A stretch of 64,000 nt of DNA from Neisseria perflava (GCF_024170405.1 NZ_JALJYC010000004.1:44966-108965), one strand, 5' to 3'. Numbered from the stretch's first letter, positions 35,548 to 44,215 are shown. The notes: generated by a model not told the origin, from the sequence alone. Translations and numbers: made by a program.

Positions 35548-35683
35548 TCCCTTTTGGCAGGCGCAAAAAAAGCCGGGCTTTCCCCTGCTTGGCACTATAC
35601 CCTGCGCAACGGCAGGGGCGGATTATACCCGAGCTTACGATTGTTAACCATTTTTTAGTGTGATTGTTCTACACATCATACCG

Positions 35684-35715
35684 AAAAGGCCGTCTGAAAA
35701 ATTCAGACGGCCTTT
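35684..35715 (-). terminator. DUS-pair terminator behind the EamA transporter
   Basis: An inverted AGGCCGTCTGAA pair with AAAA and TTT flanks, 15 bp behind the stop codon. Confidence 0.75.
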
Positions 35716-35729
35716 GCTGCACTCGGCGG

Positions 35730-36605
35730 CTACATCCCCACCCAAGCGCGTATCGGTTCCCAATAGAATAAGCAGACAATCGCCACCAGCGCCACGCTGA
35801 TACCGGCGGCGTTGATACTGCTGATTTTTTCCTTAAACGCCAACGCGCCGACCAGCGTACCCAATACGATTACGCCCATGTTCATCCCGGCAAATACCAA
35901 AGTCGGATTGTCGCTCATCACCCGATGTGCGCTGATGTAGGTGACGATATTGAGAAAATTCAAACCGCCGAGAAAAATCCCACCAATAATGCCCTCTTTC
36001 GTCCATTTTGTACCTTGGGAAAACAGATAGCCGAACATCAACACCGCCGCCACGCAAAACGCCACCAGCAGATTACCCGCAAACGCCGTACCGCTTTTGG
36101 CAACCTGTTTGAACAAAATATCAATCACGCCGTAGCCCGCCCATACGCCCAGCAGCAAGCCGATTTGCGTGGTCAGATTGCCCGATTTCTTTCCGCCGTC
36201 CGATTTCCACAGCAGGCAAAACAGCGCCACAAACGCCAATACAATCCCAATCAGACGGCCTTCGGTCAGCTTTTCGCCGAAAATCAGAAACGACGCCGTA
36301 ATCGGCAGAAACAGCGACAAACGCTGCGCCGCATCCGATTTGACAATCCCTGCACTATCCACCGCCTTACCCATCACCACAAACACCGTCGGCAGCAACA
36401 CGCCCAGCGCGGCAAACAGCCACCATGTCGGCAAAAACTGCGCCGGAGTGCTCAAATCAGGCTTGAGAACCGCCACCGTCAGCGCCACCGCCATAATATA
36501 ATTCACCGCCACCGCCTGCGGAATTTGGATTTTCTGCTTGCGGGCGATTTTCAACAATACCGACACCAGCACGCTGCAGGCAATGCTGGCCAAAAGATAC
36601 ATCAT
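35730..36605 (-). CDS. EamA/DMT-family transporter
   Basis: The protein has 291 residues and ten hydrophobic segments arranged as two similar five-segment halves, as in drug/metabolite transporters. Typical blocks are SDAAQRLSLFLPITASFLIFGEKLTEGRLIGI at the end of half one and VLGTLVGALAFKEKISSINAAGI at the end of half two (shown by position about 92-123 and 245-270). Substrate unknown. AAAGGGAAACGC precedes the ATG. Confidence 0.85.
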   Translation of the reverse strand: MMYLLASIACSVLVSVLLKIARKQKIQIPQAVAVNYIMAVALTVAVLKPDLSTPAQFLPTWWLFAALGVLLPTVFVVMGKAVDSAGIVKSDAAQRLSLFLPITASFLIFGEKLTEGRLIGIVLAFVALFCLLWKSDGGKKSGNLTTQIGLLLGVWAGYGVIDILFKQVAKSGTAFAGNLLVAFCVAAVLMFGYLFSQGTKWTKEGIIGGIFLGGLNFLNIVTYISAHRVMSDNPTLVFAGMNMGVIVLGTLVGALAFKEKISSINAAGISVALVAIVCLFYWEPIRAWVGM

Positions 36606-36630
36606 GCGTTTCCCTTTGATATAAAAAATA

Positions 36631-36670
36631 TTTTCAGACGGCCTTTACGGTTACAAAGGCCGTCTGAAAA
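36631..36670 (-). terminator. outward-facing DUS pair between two minus-strand genes
   Basis: TTCAGACGGCCTTT and AAAGGCCGTCTGAA form a perfect 16-bp stem with an 8-nt loop. Here the two DUS point away from each other, unlike most pairs in the window. Confidence 0.6.
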
Positions 36671-36739
36671 ATCAAAACAGCAAATAAACCGGCAAAACGA
36701 TGCCGCTTGGTTTTCCAACCTAAAATGACTTAAATTCCC

Positions 36740-36762
36740 GTTGGGATTTCATCCCAACCTAC
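36740..36762. repeat. GTTGGGAT palindromic repeat (half copy)
   Basis: GTTGGGATTTCATCCCAAC followed by CTAC. The same word appears in longer two-armed copies at 44216-44291 and 58093-58154. Confidence 0.6.
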
Positions 36763-36772
36763 CCCAAACGCC

Positions 36773-37132
36773 TCACAGCCAGCCGTCCGGCACAACGGTT
36801 TTGCCGTCGTACAATTTCACAAAACCAGCCACCACACGGTAGATAAACCAAATGCTGACGATAAACAACACCACCGCGCCTACGCCCAGCCAAATGGTCA
36901 GGCCGCCGATAACATAACCGGCCAAACTGAGCCAAAACGTGCGAATCAGGTAGGTAATATGGTTTTCATACAGCGAATTGCGCATATCCTCGCGTTTGAC
37001 ATAAGCCAAAATCACGCCGACCACCGATGAAAAACCCACCAGCAGCGACAAAGCATACAGGCCGTAAATCACCATCATATACATGCGGCGGTTGTCCGGC
37101 TGCGGCGCATTATGTTCGATAATCTCGTTCAT
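36773..37132 (-). CDS. small membrane protein, DUF4870-like
   Basis: A 119-residue protein with three hydrophobic segments (about 19-44, 66-85, 86-105). The segment RNSLYENHITYLIRTFW resembles the loop of DUF4870/YIP-like membrane proteins. AAGGAT lies 7 bp before ATG 37132. It is 19 bp behind ybaK, probably one transcript. Function unknown. Confidence 0.75.
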   Translation of the reverse strand: MNEIIEHNAPQPDNRRMYMMVIYGLYALSLLVGFSSVVGVILAYVKREDMRNSLYENHITYLIRTFWLSLAGYVIGGLTIWLGVGAVVLFIVSIWFIYRVVAGFVKLYDGKTVVPDGWL

Positions 37133-37154
37133 CACATTTATCCTTTATGAAAAA

Positions 37155-37640
37155 TTACGCGTCCACCGCCACATCCACCGTTTGCGGATTGAACGTCTGC
37201 AAATCCTGCGGCGCGATGGCAACGACAAAGCCGCGCTTGCCGCCGTTGATATAAATTTTGTCCAAATCCCAAATGCCGCGCTCGACATACACCGGCAGCG
37301 CCGTTTTCATGCCAAACGGCGTCGTGCCGCCGACCAAATAGCCCGTCCATTTGTTGGCCTGCTTCGGGTCGGCCGGTTCGATGTGTTTCATGCCCAATTC
37401 GCGCGCCAGATTGCGCGTGGAAATATGCTTGTCGACGTGCATCAATACCACCAAACCCTGCTTTTTCTCATTTTGCAGCACGATGGTTTTGATGACCTGA
37501 TATTCGTTCAGATGAAACAACGATGTAATCTGCGCCGTACCGCCATGCTCCTCATAAGCATACAGCAAGGGCTCGAAATCAATTTTGTGCGCCCGCAAAA
37601 AGCGCACGGCAGGGGTAACGGGATAATCGGTTTTGCTCAT
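37155..37640 (-). CDS. ybaK: Cys-tRNA(Pro)/Cys-tRNA(Cys) deacylase YbaK
   Basis: A trans-editing enzyme that removes Cys mischarged on tRNA(Pro). The 161 residues begin with TPAVRFLRAHKIDFEPLLY, and the conserved Lys is in YQVIKTIVLQ (about 52). The GGTTPFGMKTALPVYVE segment around residue 103 is a clear YbaK hallmark. Cytoplasmic. It is likely cotranscribed with the downstream small membrane protein. Confidence 0.9.
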   Translation of the reverse strand: MSKTDYPVTPAVRFLRAHKIDFEPLLYAYEEHGGTAQITSLFHLNEYQVIKTIVLQNEKKQGLVVLMHVDKHISTRNLARELGMKHIEPADPKQANKWTGYLVGGTTPFGMKTALPVYVERGIWDLDKIYINGGKRGFVVAIAPQDLQTFNPQTVDVAVDA

Positions 37641-37682
37641 GGGAAAGAAAATATTTTAAGAACTATTTAAGCTCTATTAGTT

Positions 37683-38240
37683 TTAAAGACCTATTGCTGC
37701 TTTAAGCCAGCTTACAACGGTAACAGCAGAGATATTGTTAATTGCATTTTCTGTGAGTGTATTTAATGCAGCATCTTTGATTTTCATTAACTCAGATATT
37801 AAATAGCCTTTTTCTTCCTCTGGTATATCTGATTGATTAATTTTTTCTTTTAATAATGCTTGAATTGACTCATTATGCAATTTGATGGTAATAGTATCAA
37901 AAATAGCCGACAACCCTCCATCTTGCTCTAGAAAATCTATACCTTTATGAGTAATTTGCATATGGCACATCCACATATCAAAACCCTCATTACTCATATC
38001 AATTAATCCATGTTGGTCTAAATAAATTAGATTTTTAATAACTTTATCCGCAAATTCATCTCTTTCACTCTGCTCAATACCAAGAATTTCAGCTTCCTTC
38101 GCAGGCCTATAAACAGAAAAATCAAAATTTTTATCAGACCAAATAAATTTTGTTAATTCAAATTGAGAAACTGGTTGACCATAAAACTCCATCAAGGATT
38201 CTAGAATTGTTTTCTGCATTTTTCTATCAACCCAAGACAT
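37683..38240 (-). CDS. uncharacterised AT-rich gene (185 aa)
   Basis: The DNA is much richer in A+T than both neighbours, suggesting recent acquisition. I do not recognise the family. Residues 10-110 look like a winged-helix arrangement (FYGQPVSQFELTKFIW, KVIKNLIYLDQHGLID, MQITHKGIDFLEQDGG), and the C-terminal 60 residues are helical (IPEEEKGYLISELMKIKDAA). GAGGATTACAGG before ATG 38240 supports this start over ATG 38258. It diverges from ridA. A regulator or a phage-related orphan are both possible. Confidence 0.65.
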   Translation of the reverse strand: MSWVDRKMQKTILESLMEFYGQPVSQFELTKFIWSDKNFDFSVYRPAKEAEILGIEQSERDEFADKVIKNLIYLDQHGLIDMSNEGFDMWMCHMQITHKGIDFLEQDGGLSAIFDTITIKLHNESIQALLKEKINQSDIPEEEKGYLISELMKIKDAALNTLTENAINNISAVTVVSWLKAAIGL

Positions 38241-38318
38241 CCTGTAATCCTCATGCACTATAATGATTATTATATAATATCATATCCCTCTAATTTCTTT
38301 CACGTTCAGGAGCAAAAC

Positions 38319-38669
38319 ATGAGCATTCAATATCACGGCCAAACCGAGCGCTACGCCGAAGCCACCGTTGCCAACGGTTTTGTATTTCTCGCCGGTATGG
38401 TACCGGAAACCGCGAGCGCCGATGTGACCGCGCAAACCGCCGATGTCTTGGCGCAAATCGACCATTGGCTGAACCAATGCGGTTCGGACAAAACCCGTAT
38501 CCTCGAAGCCACTATTTTCCTGCGCGATATGAACGACTACGCCGCCATGAATACCGCGTGGGACGCTTGGGTTGCCCCCGGTCACGCCCCCGCCCGCGCC
38601 TGCGTGGAAGCGAAATTGGCCAAAGCGGAATGGGCTGTGGAGATTAAAGTGTCAGCGGTGCAGAAATAA
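38319..38669 (+). CDS. RidA-family protein (YoaB-like)
   Basis: A 116-residue RidA/YjgF-superfamily protein. RidA itself hydrolyses reactive enamine/imine intermediates from PLP enzymes. The family blocks are visible: FVFLAGMVPETA, TADVLAQIDHWLNQCGSDKT, and the C-terminal GHAPARACVEAKLAKAEWAVEI with the conserved Arg and Glu. The sequence is closer to the YoaB subgroup than to archetypal RidA. CAGGAGCAAAAC precedes ATG 38319. Confidence 0.88.
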   Translation: MSIQYHGQTERYAEATVANGFVFLAGMVPETASADVTAQTADVLAQIDHWLNQCGSDKTRILEATIFLRDMNDYAAMNTAWDAWVAPGHAPARACVEAKLAKAEWAVEIKVSAVQK

Positions 38670-38686
38670 AGCTACCATGCCAAATC

Positions 38687-38724
38687 AGGCCGTCTGAACA
38701 GATTTGTCTTTCAGACGGCCTTTT
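38687..38724 (+). terminator. DUS-pair terminator behind the RidA gene
   Basis: An inverted AGGCCGTCTGAA pair followed by TTTT, 18 bp behind the stop. Confidence 0.75.
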
Positions 38725-38785
38725 AATCCGCCGCTTCCGCCCTCATATCTTGCGCAACCGTTTTCAGGATTGATAAGGATTGATT

Positions 38786-39646
38786 ATGCAAACCCGCCTT
38801 CCCTTTTTCGCCGTTGTACGCGTCAGCGGCGACGACCGCGCTGCGTTTTTACACGGACAGTTGTCCAACGACATCGAACACCTTGCGCCCGGCCAAGCCT
38901 GTTATGCCACCTACAACACACCCAAAGGCCGCGTGATTGCCAATATGCTGGTGTTAAACCGTGGCGACGATATCCTGCTGGCAATGGCGGCGGATTTGGC
39001 CGAGGCGGTGGTGAAGCGTTTGCGCATGTTTGTTTTACGCGCCAAAGTGGTGTTTGAGCCGCTGCCCGATTTCGGCGTAGCGGGCGAGTTGGACGACAAC
39101 GCGCAACCGCTGCCTGCTAATGAGCCGCATTTGGCCTTCGGTGCGCAAGAATCCAACGGCGTTTATACCGTTGCCCTGCCGCACGGAGGCCGTCTGAAAA
39201 TCGGCATAGGCGACAGTCTGCCCGCATACGATAATGCGGATGAAAACACCTGGAAGCTGCACGAAATCCGCAGCGGCTATCCGTGGATTAGCGCCGCCAC
39301 CAAAGAAACCGCCGTGGCGCAAATGCTGAACCAACACACCATCGGCGGCGTGCATTTTCGCAAAGGCTGCTACCCGGGTCAGGAAATCATCGCCCGCGCC
39401 CAATATCGCGGCCAAGTCAAACGCGGCTTGGCGGTGTTGAGCGGCAAATCTTTGAAAGCGGAAGGGATTGCGGTGTTGTCCGACGGTGAAGAAGCGGGTG
39501 TTATCATCAATACCGCGATGACCGATACGGGCAGCTTGAGTTTGGCGGTGATTAAATTTGCCGCAGCGCAAGCGGCGTTGACGGATTCAGACGGCAATGG
39601 ATTAAAGCAGGAAAAGCTGTTTTTTGAAATTGAGCCTAACGCATAA
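38786..39646 (+). CDS. ygfZ: folate-dependent tRNA-modifying protein YgfZ
   Basis: A 286-residue protein related to the T-protein of glycine cleavage. The YgfZ signature K-G-C-Y-x-G-Q-E is present as FRKGCYPGQEIIAR near residue 194. The N-terminal FLHGQLSNDIEHL fits. It supports Fe-S enzymes such as MiaB. AAGGATTGATT lies before ATG 38786; an alternative ATG 6 bp upstream is less well placed. Confidence 0.92.
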   Translation: MQTRLPFFAVVRVSGDDRAAFLHGQLSNDIEHLAPGQACYATYNTPKGRVIANMLVLNRGDDILLAMAADLAEAVVKRLRMFVLRAKVVFEPLPDFGVAGELDDNAQPLPANEPHLAFGAQESNGVYTVALPHGGRLKIGIGDSLPAYDNADENTWKLHEIRSGYPWISAATKETAVAQMLNQHTIGGVHFRKGCYPGQEIIARAQYRGQVKRGLAVLSGKSLKAEGIAVLSDGEEAGVIINTAMTDTGSLSLAVIKFAAAQAALTDSDGNGLKQEKLFFEIEPNA

Positions 39647-39658
39647 AATATCAGTATT

Positions 39659-39692
39659 AAAAAAGCGCGGATGTATTTATCCGCGCTTTTTT
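39659..39692 (+). terminator. bidirectional rho-independent terminator (ygfZ/rlmJ)
   Basis: AAAAAGCGCGGAT and its complement form a 13-bp stem flanked by A and T runs. It contains no uptake sequence. The two genes converge on it. Confidence 0.85.
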
Positions 39693-39702
39693 ATTTAATT
39701 TT

Positions 39703-40548
39703 CTAGCGAATTCGGCTATCCAGCACAAACCGCGCCCCGACGTCCTGCGCCAACACTTGCGCCAACACCGGCAAATTGCGTTGCAACTGCTCCGCCAGCA
39801 GATACGGCGGATTGATGATAAACATGCCGCTGCCGTGCATACCGAAACCGTCGGCGCGGGGCGCGTGCACATGCAGCTCGGCGTGCAGGTAATTATCGGG
39901 CGACAGTTTCGCCAGTTGCTCAGGCAGTTTTTGGCTCTCTTTACGGTTGAGGCAGGGATACCATACCAAATAGCAGCCTGGTTCAAAGCGTTTTTGCGCT
40001 TCTTTCAGGGTATGCACCACGCGCTGATAATCTTGTTTTTCTTCATACGGCGGATCAATCAAAATCACGGCGCGGCGGGTCGGCGGCGGCAGCAGCGCAA
40101 TCAGCCCCTGATAGCCGTCGCCCTGCGCAATCTGGCCGCGCCGCCCCAAACGGGCTTCGCGCATATTGTTTTGCAGGTGTTGGAAATCGGCGGGGTGCAA
40201 CTCAAACAGGCGTAATTTATCGCTGCTGCGGGTCAGCGCCTGCGCCAGCCAGGGCGAGCCGCAATACAGGTTTTCTTGCGGCAGAATATCGTTCAGACGG
40301 CCTAAAAAATCTTGCAATTCCGGCGGCAGGTTTTGCGCCTGCTTAAGCAACTCGATTCCCTGCTTATATTCGCCGACTTTCTGCGCTTCGCTACTGCCCA
40401 AATCATATAATCCGGCGCCGCTGTGGGTGTCGATATACCAATAGGGTTTGTCTTTGCGGTTAAAATAATCCAGCGTGAGATAAAGCACAAAATGTTTGAG
40501 CATATCGGCATGGTTGCCGGCGTGGAAAGCGTGGCGGTAGCTGAGCAT
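39703..40548 (-). CDS. rlmJ: 23S rRNA (adenine(2030)-N6)-methyltransferase
   Basis: The 281-residue protein begins with the RlmJ signature MLSYRHAFHAGNHADMLKH. The SAM-binding region is YIDTHSGAGLYDL (about 39-51) and the catalytic motif is ILIDPPYEEKQDY (about 160), the DPPY form expected for adenine N6 methylation. RlmJ modifies A2030 of 23S rRNA. Single gene convergent with ygfZ. Confidence 0.93.
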   Translation of the reverse strand: MLSYRHAFHAGNHADMLKHFVLYLTLDYFNRKDKPYWYIDTHSGAGLYDLGSSEAQKVGEYKQGIELLKQAQNLPPELQDFLGRLNDILPQENLYCGSPWLAQALTRSSDKLRLFELHPADFQHLQNNMREARLGRRGQIAQGDGYQGLIALLPPPTRRAVILIDPPYEEKQDYQRVVHTLKEAQKRFEPGCYLVWYPCLNRKESQKLPEQLAKLSPDNYLHAELHVHAPRADGFGMHGSGMFIINPPYLLAEQLQRNLPVLAQVLAQDVGARFVLDSRIR

Positions 40549-40608
40549 AGAAAGGCCGTCTGAAAAAATAATGGTTGCAGATTATAGTGTATTTACCGCC
40601 CAAACCAC

Positions 40609-40636
40609 AAAGGCCGCCTGATTTCAGACGGCCTTT
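40609..40636 (-). terminator. imperfect DUS-pair terminator behind the zinc protease gene
   Basis: AAAGGCCGCCTGA pairs with TTTCAGACGGCCTTT. One arm carries a T-to-C change. A second single DUS lies at 40553-40564 near the rlmJ start. Confidence 0.6.
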
Positions 40637-40655
40637 GCCTATCACGCCGGGCGTT

Positions 40656-41519
40656 TTAGCTGGCGTTGGCGGCGAAGGTATTGCATTGGTTGATGTCGCC
40701 GCTTTCCAAACCGCGTTTGAGCCATTTCATGCGGTCTGCGGATGAGCCGTGGGTAAAGCTGTCGGGCACGGCATAACCTTGCGCCTGTTTTTGCAAACGG
40801 TCGTCGCCCACCGAGGCGGCGGCGGCCATCGCTTTTTCAATGTCGCCGTCTTCAAACAGCTTTTGGCTGACCGCAGAGCTGCCCCATACGCCGGCGAAAC
40901 AGTCGGCCTGCAATTCTAATTTTACCGACAGCGCATTGGCCTGTTTCTGGCTCGCGCCCTGCTGCGCCTGATTTACCTGCGGCAGAATGCCGAGCAGGTT
41001 TTGCACATGGTGGCCGACTTCGTGGGCAATCACGTAGGCAAAAGCCGCGTCGCTGGCCGAGCCGAGCTTGGTGCGCATGTCTTCGTAAAACGACAAATCC
41101 AGATAAATCTTACGGTCGCTCGGGCAGTAAAACGGCCCCATCGCCGCTTGGCCGGTACCACAGGCGGTGGAAGTACCGCCGGTATAAAGCACCATCGTGG
41201 TCGGGGTATATTTTTCGCCGTGTTTGCTGAAATAAGCGCTCCACGTTTTTTCCGTATCGCCCAACACCACGCGCGATAATTCGTTTAACTTGGTTTCTTC
41301 GCTGCTGCTCAAAGTCGATTGCTGACTGGTGGCGCTGCTCGTACCCAGCGACGGCGTACCAACAATACCGCTCAAATCCACGCCGTAATATGCGCCGACC
41401 AGCAACACAATAATGCCGATAATGCCCGGCGTTTTGCGTCCGCCGCCACCGCCGCCGCTACTGCCGCTGCTGCGGCGGTCTTCTACATTAGAACTCTGTT
41501 CGCGTCCTTCCCATTTCAT
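40656..41519 (-). CDS. neutral zinc metallopeptidase (YpfJ type)
   Basis: The protein has 287 residues. It begins MKWEGREQSSNVEDRR, a hallmark of the YpfJ/KPN_02809 family. A Gly/Ser stretch precedes one membrane segment (about 37-52, TPGIIGIIVLLVGAYYGVDL), so it is probably anchored with the catalytic domain outside the cytoplasm. The zinc site HEVGHH lies near residue 165, and ADCFAGVWG supplies a likely third ligand. Physiological role unknown. GAGGAAAGC precedes the ATG. Confidence 0.9.
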   Translation of the reverse strand: MKWEGREQSSNVEDRRSSGSSGGGGGGRKTPGIIGIIVLLVGAYYGVDLSGIVGTPSLGTSSATSQQSTLSSSEETKLNELSRVVLGDTEKTWSAYFSKHGEKYTPTTMVLYTGGTSTACGTGQAAMGPFYCPSDRKIYLDLSFYEDMRTKLGSASDAAFAYVIAHEVGHHVQNLLGILPQVNQAQQGASQKQANALSVKLELQADCFAGVWGSSAVSQKLFEDGDIEKAMAAAASVGDDRLQKQAQGYAVPDSFTHGSSADRMKWLKRGLESGDINQCNTFAANAS

Positions 41520-41603
41520 TTTTGCTTTCCTCAAACAGTTGGGTGATTTTGCCGCCATTATACGGCAGCGCGGCGCATTTTTGTCAGCAAACCCGATAAG
41601 CGG

Positions 41604-41646
41604 AGGCCGTCTGAAACGGAATTGTCGTTTTTTTCAGACGGCCTTT
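41604..41646 (+). repeat. DUS pair before the PEBP-like gene
   Basis: An inverted AGGCCGTCTGAA pair with a 19-nt loop between the divergent zinc protease and PEBP genes, so it does not serve as a terminator for either. Confidence 0.6.
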
Positions 41647-41687
41647 CGGGTAGAATAAAGCAGTTCATCAGCCGATAAGGAGCCAAC

Positions 41688-42185
41688 ATGAAAGTGACCA
41701 TCCCCGCCCTCGTCAACGGCGAATTTCCCGACCAATACGGCAAACGCGGCAGCCAATTCAGCCCCGGCGGTATGCCGACCTACTCGATTCCCTTCGACAT
41801 CAGCGACGCCCCCGCAGACACAAAATCCTTTGCCGTGGTTTTGGAAGACAAAGACGCAATTACCGCCAGCGGTTTTGTGTGGACCCACTGGCTGATTGCC
41901 GATTTGAAACGCACCTCCGTTGCCGAAAACGAAAGCCAAAGCGCCACCGACTACACCCAAGGTGCCAACAGCTGGGCCAGCGTATTGGGCAAACTCGATT
42001 TGGATGAAGCCTCCTACTACGGCGGCATGGCGCCGCCCAACTGCCGCCACCGCTACGAATTAATCGTGTATGCGCTGGATACCGAATTAAACCTGCCGCG
42101 CAGTTTCCGCTTCAATGATTTGCACTTCGCCATGCAGGGTCATATCCTCGAGAGCGCCAGCGCAATGGGCACTTACGACGTGTAA
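41688..42185 (+). CDS. YbhB/YbcL-family PEBP-like protein
   Basis: A 165-residue protein of the phosphatidylethanolamine-binding/Raf-kinase-inhibitor-like family. The anion pocket is marked by FAVVLEDKDA (about 48) with FVWTHWLIADL (His near 65) and GMAPPNCRHRYELIVYALD (about 110-128). No signal peptide, so cytoplasmic. Function in bacteria is not settled. AAGGAGCCAAC precedes the ATG. Confidence 0.88.
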   Translation: MKVTIPALVNGEFPDQYGKRGSQFSPGGMPTYSIPFDISDAPADTKSFAVVLEDKDAITASGFVWTHWLIADLKRTSVAENESQSATDYTQGANSWASVLGKLDLDEASYYGGMAPPNCRHRYELIVYALDTELNLPRSFRFNDLHFAMQGHILESASAMGTYDV

Positions 42186-42194
42186 ACCCTCCCC

Positions 42195-42226
42195 AAGCGG
42201 AATCCTATCGCGGCATTCCGCTTTTT
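42195..42226 (+). terminator. rho-independent terminator behind the PEBP-like gene
   Basis: AAGCGGAAT and ATTCCGCTT form a 9-bp stem followed by TTT. A DUS pair follows at 42242-42278 in outward orientation. Confidence 0.75.
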
Positions 42227-42304
42227 CTATGCCCTTTTTCTTTCAGACGGCCTTGCCCTATAATAAAGGCCGTCTGAACACACACATCATCCAAAGGAAA
42301 AGCA

Positions 42305-43084
42305 ATGGCCGCCGCCCCCGAAGCCAAATTCACCGAAGAAACCGTGTTATGGGTCAAACAGCACACGCCCAAGCTGATGACCTTTGCTATCACCCGCCCC
42401 GAATCCTACCGCTTTGCGGCGGGGCAGTTTTCCCGCCTCGGTTTCCGCGATGGCGAAGGCTATATCTGGCGCGCCTACTCCATCGTCTCCGCCGAATACG
42501 CCGACACGCTGGAATATTTCGCCGTCCTCATTGAAGGCGGCCCGATGTCGGCCAAATTTGAGCAAATGAAAGCGGGCGACACCATTCTGCTTGATAAAAC
42601 CGCCACCGGTTTCCTGTTGCCCGAGCGTTTTCCCGACGGCAAAGATTTGGTGATGTTGTGCACCGGCTCCGGCATTGCGCCGTTTCTCTCCATTTTGGAG
42701 CAACCCGAAATCTGGCAGCGTTTCGAGCGCTTGGCGCTGGTACACTCCGTCTCCCACGCCGACGAGCTGATTTTCAACGAGCGTCTGGCCGCCCTGAAAG
42801 ACCATCCGCTGATTGAAGAATATTACGCCAAATTCCAATTTATCCCCGTGACCACCCGCGAAACTACTGCGGGCGCACTCGGCATGCAGCGCATTCCCGA
42901 ACGGCTGAAAAACGGCAGCCTAGAAGAGCGCTTGGGCTACACTTTCAACCCCGCCGACACCCGCTTTATGATTTGCGGCAACCCCGCGATGGTTAAAGAC
43001 ACCTTCCAAGCCCTGCTGGATTTAGGCTTCGCCATGCACCGCAACCGCGTACCCGGCCAGATTATGATGGAAAACGGGTTTTAA
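42305..43084 (+). CDS. fpr: ferredoxin--NADP+ reductase
   Basis: The protein has 259 residues. The FAD site shows as YIWRAYSIVSAEY (RAYS, about 58-66), the NADP region as LVMLCTGSGIAPFLSIL (about 117), and the C-terminus ends in ENGF, as in bacterial-type FNRs where the terminal aromatic residue stacks on FAD. It transfers electrons between NADPH and ferredoxin/flavodoxin, for example for Fe-S assembly or oxidative defence. AAGGAAAAGC precedes the ATG. Confidence 0.92.
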   Translation: MAAAPEAKFTEETVLWVKQHTPKLMTFAITRPESYRFAAGQFSRLGFRDGEGYIWRAYSIVSAEYADTLEYFAVLIEGGPMSAKFEQMKAGDTILLDKTATGFLLPERFPDGKDLVMLCTGSGIAPFLSILEQPEIWQRFERLALVHSVSHADELIFNERLAALKDHPLIEEYYAKFQFIPVTTRETTAGALGMQRIPERLKNGSLEERLGYTFNPADTRFMICGNPAMVKDTFQALLDLGFAMHRNRVPGQIMMENGF

Positions 43085-43163
43085 GCGGCAGACAATCTAA
43101 TGATGATTGGGGTAATATAGCCGCTCAAATCATCCTGAAATACTTGAAGTTCCTACTGACTGT

Positions 43164-43277
43164 CCTCTCCCCCGTGGGGGAGAGCTAGAGAGAGGGCAAA
43201 ATGGTTGCAAATCAGGAAACGTTGCTTAAATCATAAGCGTTTAGCCCTCTCCCCATCCCTCCCCCACAGGGGAGGGC
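43164..43277. repeat. pyrimidine/purine-rich inverted repeat between fpr and hpnC
   Basis: Two hairpins, CCTCTCCCCCGTGGGGGAGAG and CCCTCCCCCACAGGGGAGGG (each about 20-21 bp), flank AT-rich DNA. The outer arms can also pair with each other. It looks like an intergenic REP-type unit. The gap 43085-43390 holds this, a DUS pair (43331-43366) and no gene. Confidence 0.55.
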
Positions 43278-43390
43278 GCGCATTGCTGAAACTTTAAGCA
43301 CTACTCAACTCACCATCTATTTTATCTATTTTTCAGACGGCCTCCATTATCTGAGGCCGTCTGAACATCCTTTTAAGAAAACACACCGCC

Positions 43391-44206
43391 ATGTCCGTCA
43401 ACCACTACGAAAACTTCCCCGTCGGCTCCCTCGCCATGCCGCGCCGCCTACGCAAGCCGATTCACGCCATTTACGCCTTTGCCCGCACCGCCGACGACAT
43501 CGCCGACGAAGGCGAAGCCGACAACGCCGCCCGTTTGCAAGGCTTACAGGATTTGGCAGCCGAGCTAGACCGTATTGCCGCCGACCAAGCCCCGCAAACG
43601 CCCCTTATGCAGCGCCTGCAAAACGAAGCCCTGCGCCCCTTCGCCCTGCCGCTTGAGCCGTTTTACGATTTACTTTCCGCCTTCAAGCAAGACGTGGTGA
43701 AAAAACGCTACCAAAATTTCGGCGAACTCGTCGATTACTGCCGCCGCTCCGCCAACCCCGTCGGCCGTATCCTGCTCCACCTCTACGGCGAAACCGACCC
43801 CGTCAGCATTGCCCGCAGCGACGGTATTTGCACCGCGCTGCAACTCATCAATTTCTGGCAAGACGTCGCCGTCGATTGGCAAAAAGAGCGCGTGTATATC
43901 CCGCAAGACGACTTGCAAAAATTCGGCGTCAGCGAAGCGCAAATCGCTGCCAGACAAGCCGATTTCGCCTTTCAGCGGCTGATGGCCTACGAGAGCGACC
44001 GCGCCTTTCAAATGCTCAAAGCCGGTTCACCTCTGGGTACGACGCTCAAAGGCCGTATCGGTTTCGAGCTGCGCATGATCGTCGTCGGCGGACAACTGAT
44101 TCTGCAAAAACTCGACGGCTGCAAATACGACGTATTTACCCAACGGCCGGTATTGGATAAAAAAGATTGGCTGATGATTGTGAAACGGGCGTTGTTAAAG
44201 AAATAG
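43391..44206 (+). CDS. hpnC: squalene/phytoene synthase family protein (HpnC-like)
   Basis: A 271-residue trans-isoprenyl synthase homologue. It begins with HYENFPVGSLAMPRRLRKPI, the HpnC pattern. The two Asp-rich regions are ARTADDIADEGEA (about 32-44) and LINFWQDVAVDWQKERVYIP (about 156-175). HpnC works with HpnD and HpnE in hopanoid bacteria to make squalene; no hopanoid genes are in the window, so its product here is unclear. The ribosome site is weak. Confidence 0.85.
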   Translation: MSVNHYENFPVGSLAMPRRLRKPIHAIYAFARTADDIADEGEADNAARLQGLQDLAAELDRIAADQAPQTPLMQRLQNEALRPFALPLEPFYDLLSAFKQDVVKKRYQNFGELVDYCRRSANPVGRILLHLYGETDPVSIARSDGICTALQLINFWQDVAVDWQKERVYIPQDDLQKFGVSEAQIAARQADFAFQRLMAYESDRAFQMLKAGSPLGTTLKGRIGFELRMIVVGGQLILQKLDGCKYDVFTQRPVLDKKDWLMIVKRALLKK

Positions 44207-44215
44207 CGGTTGGCA

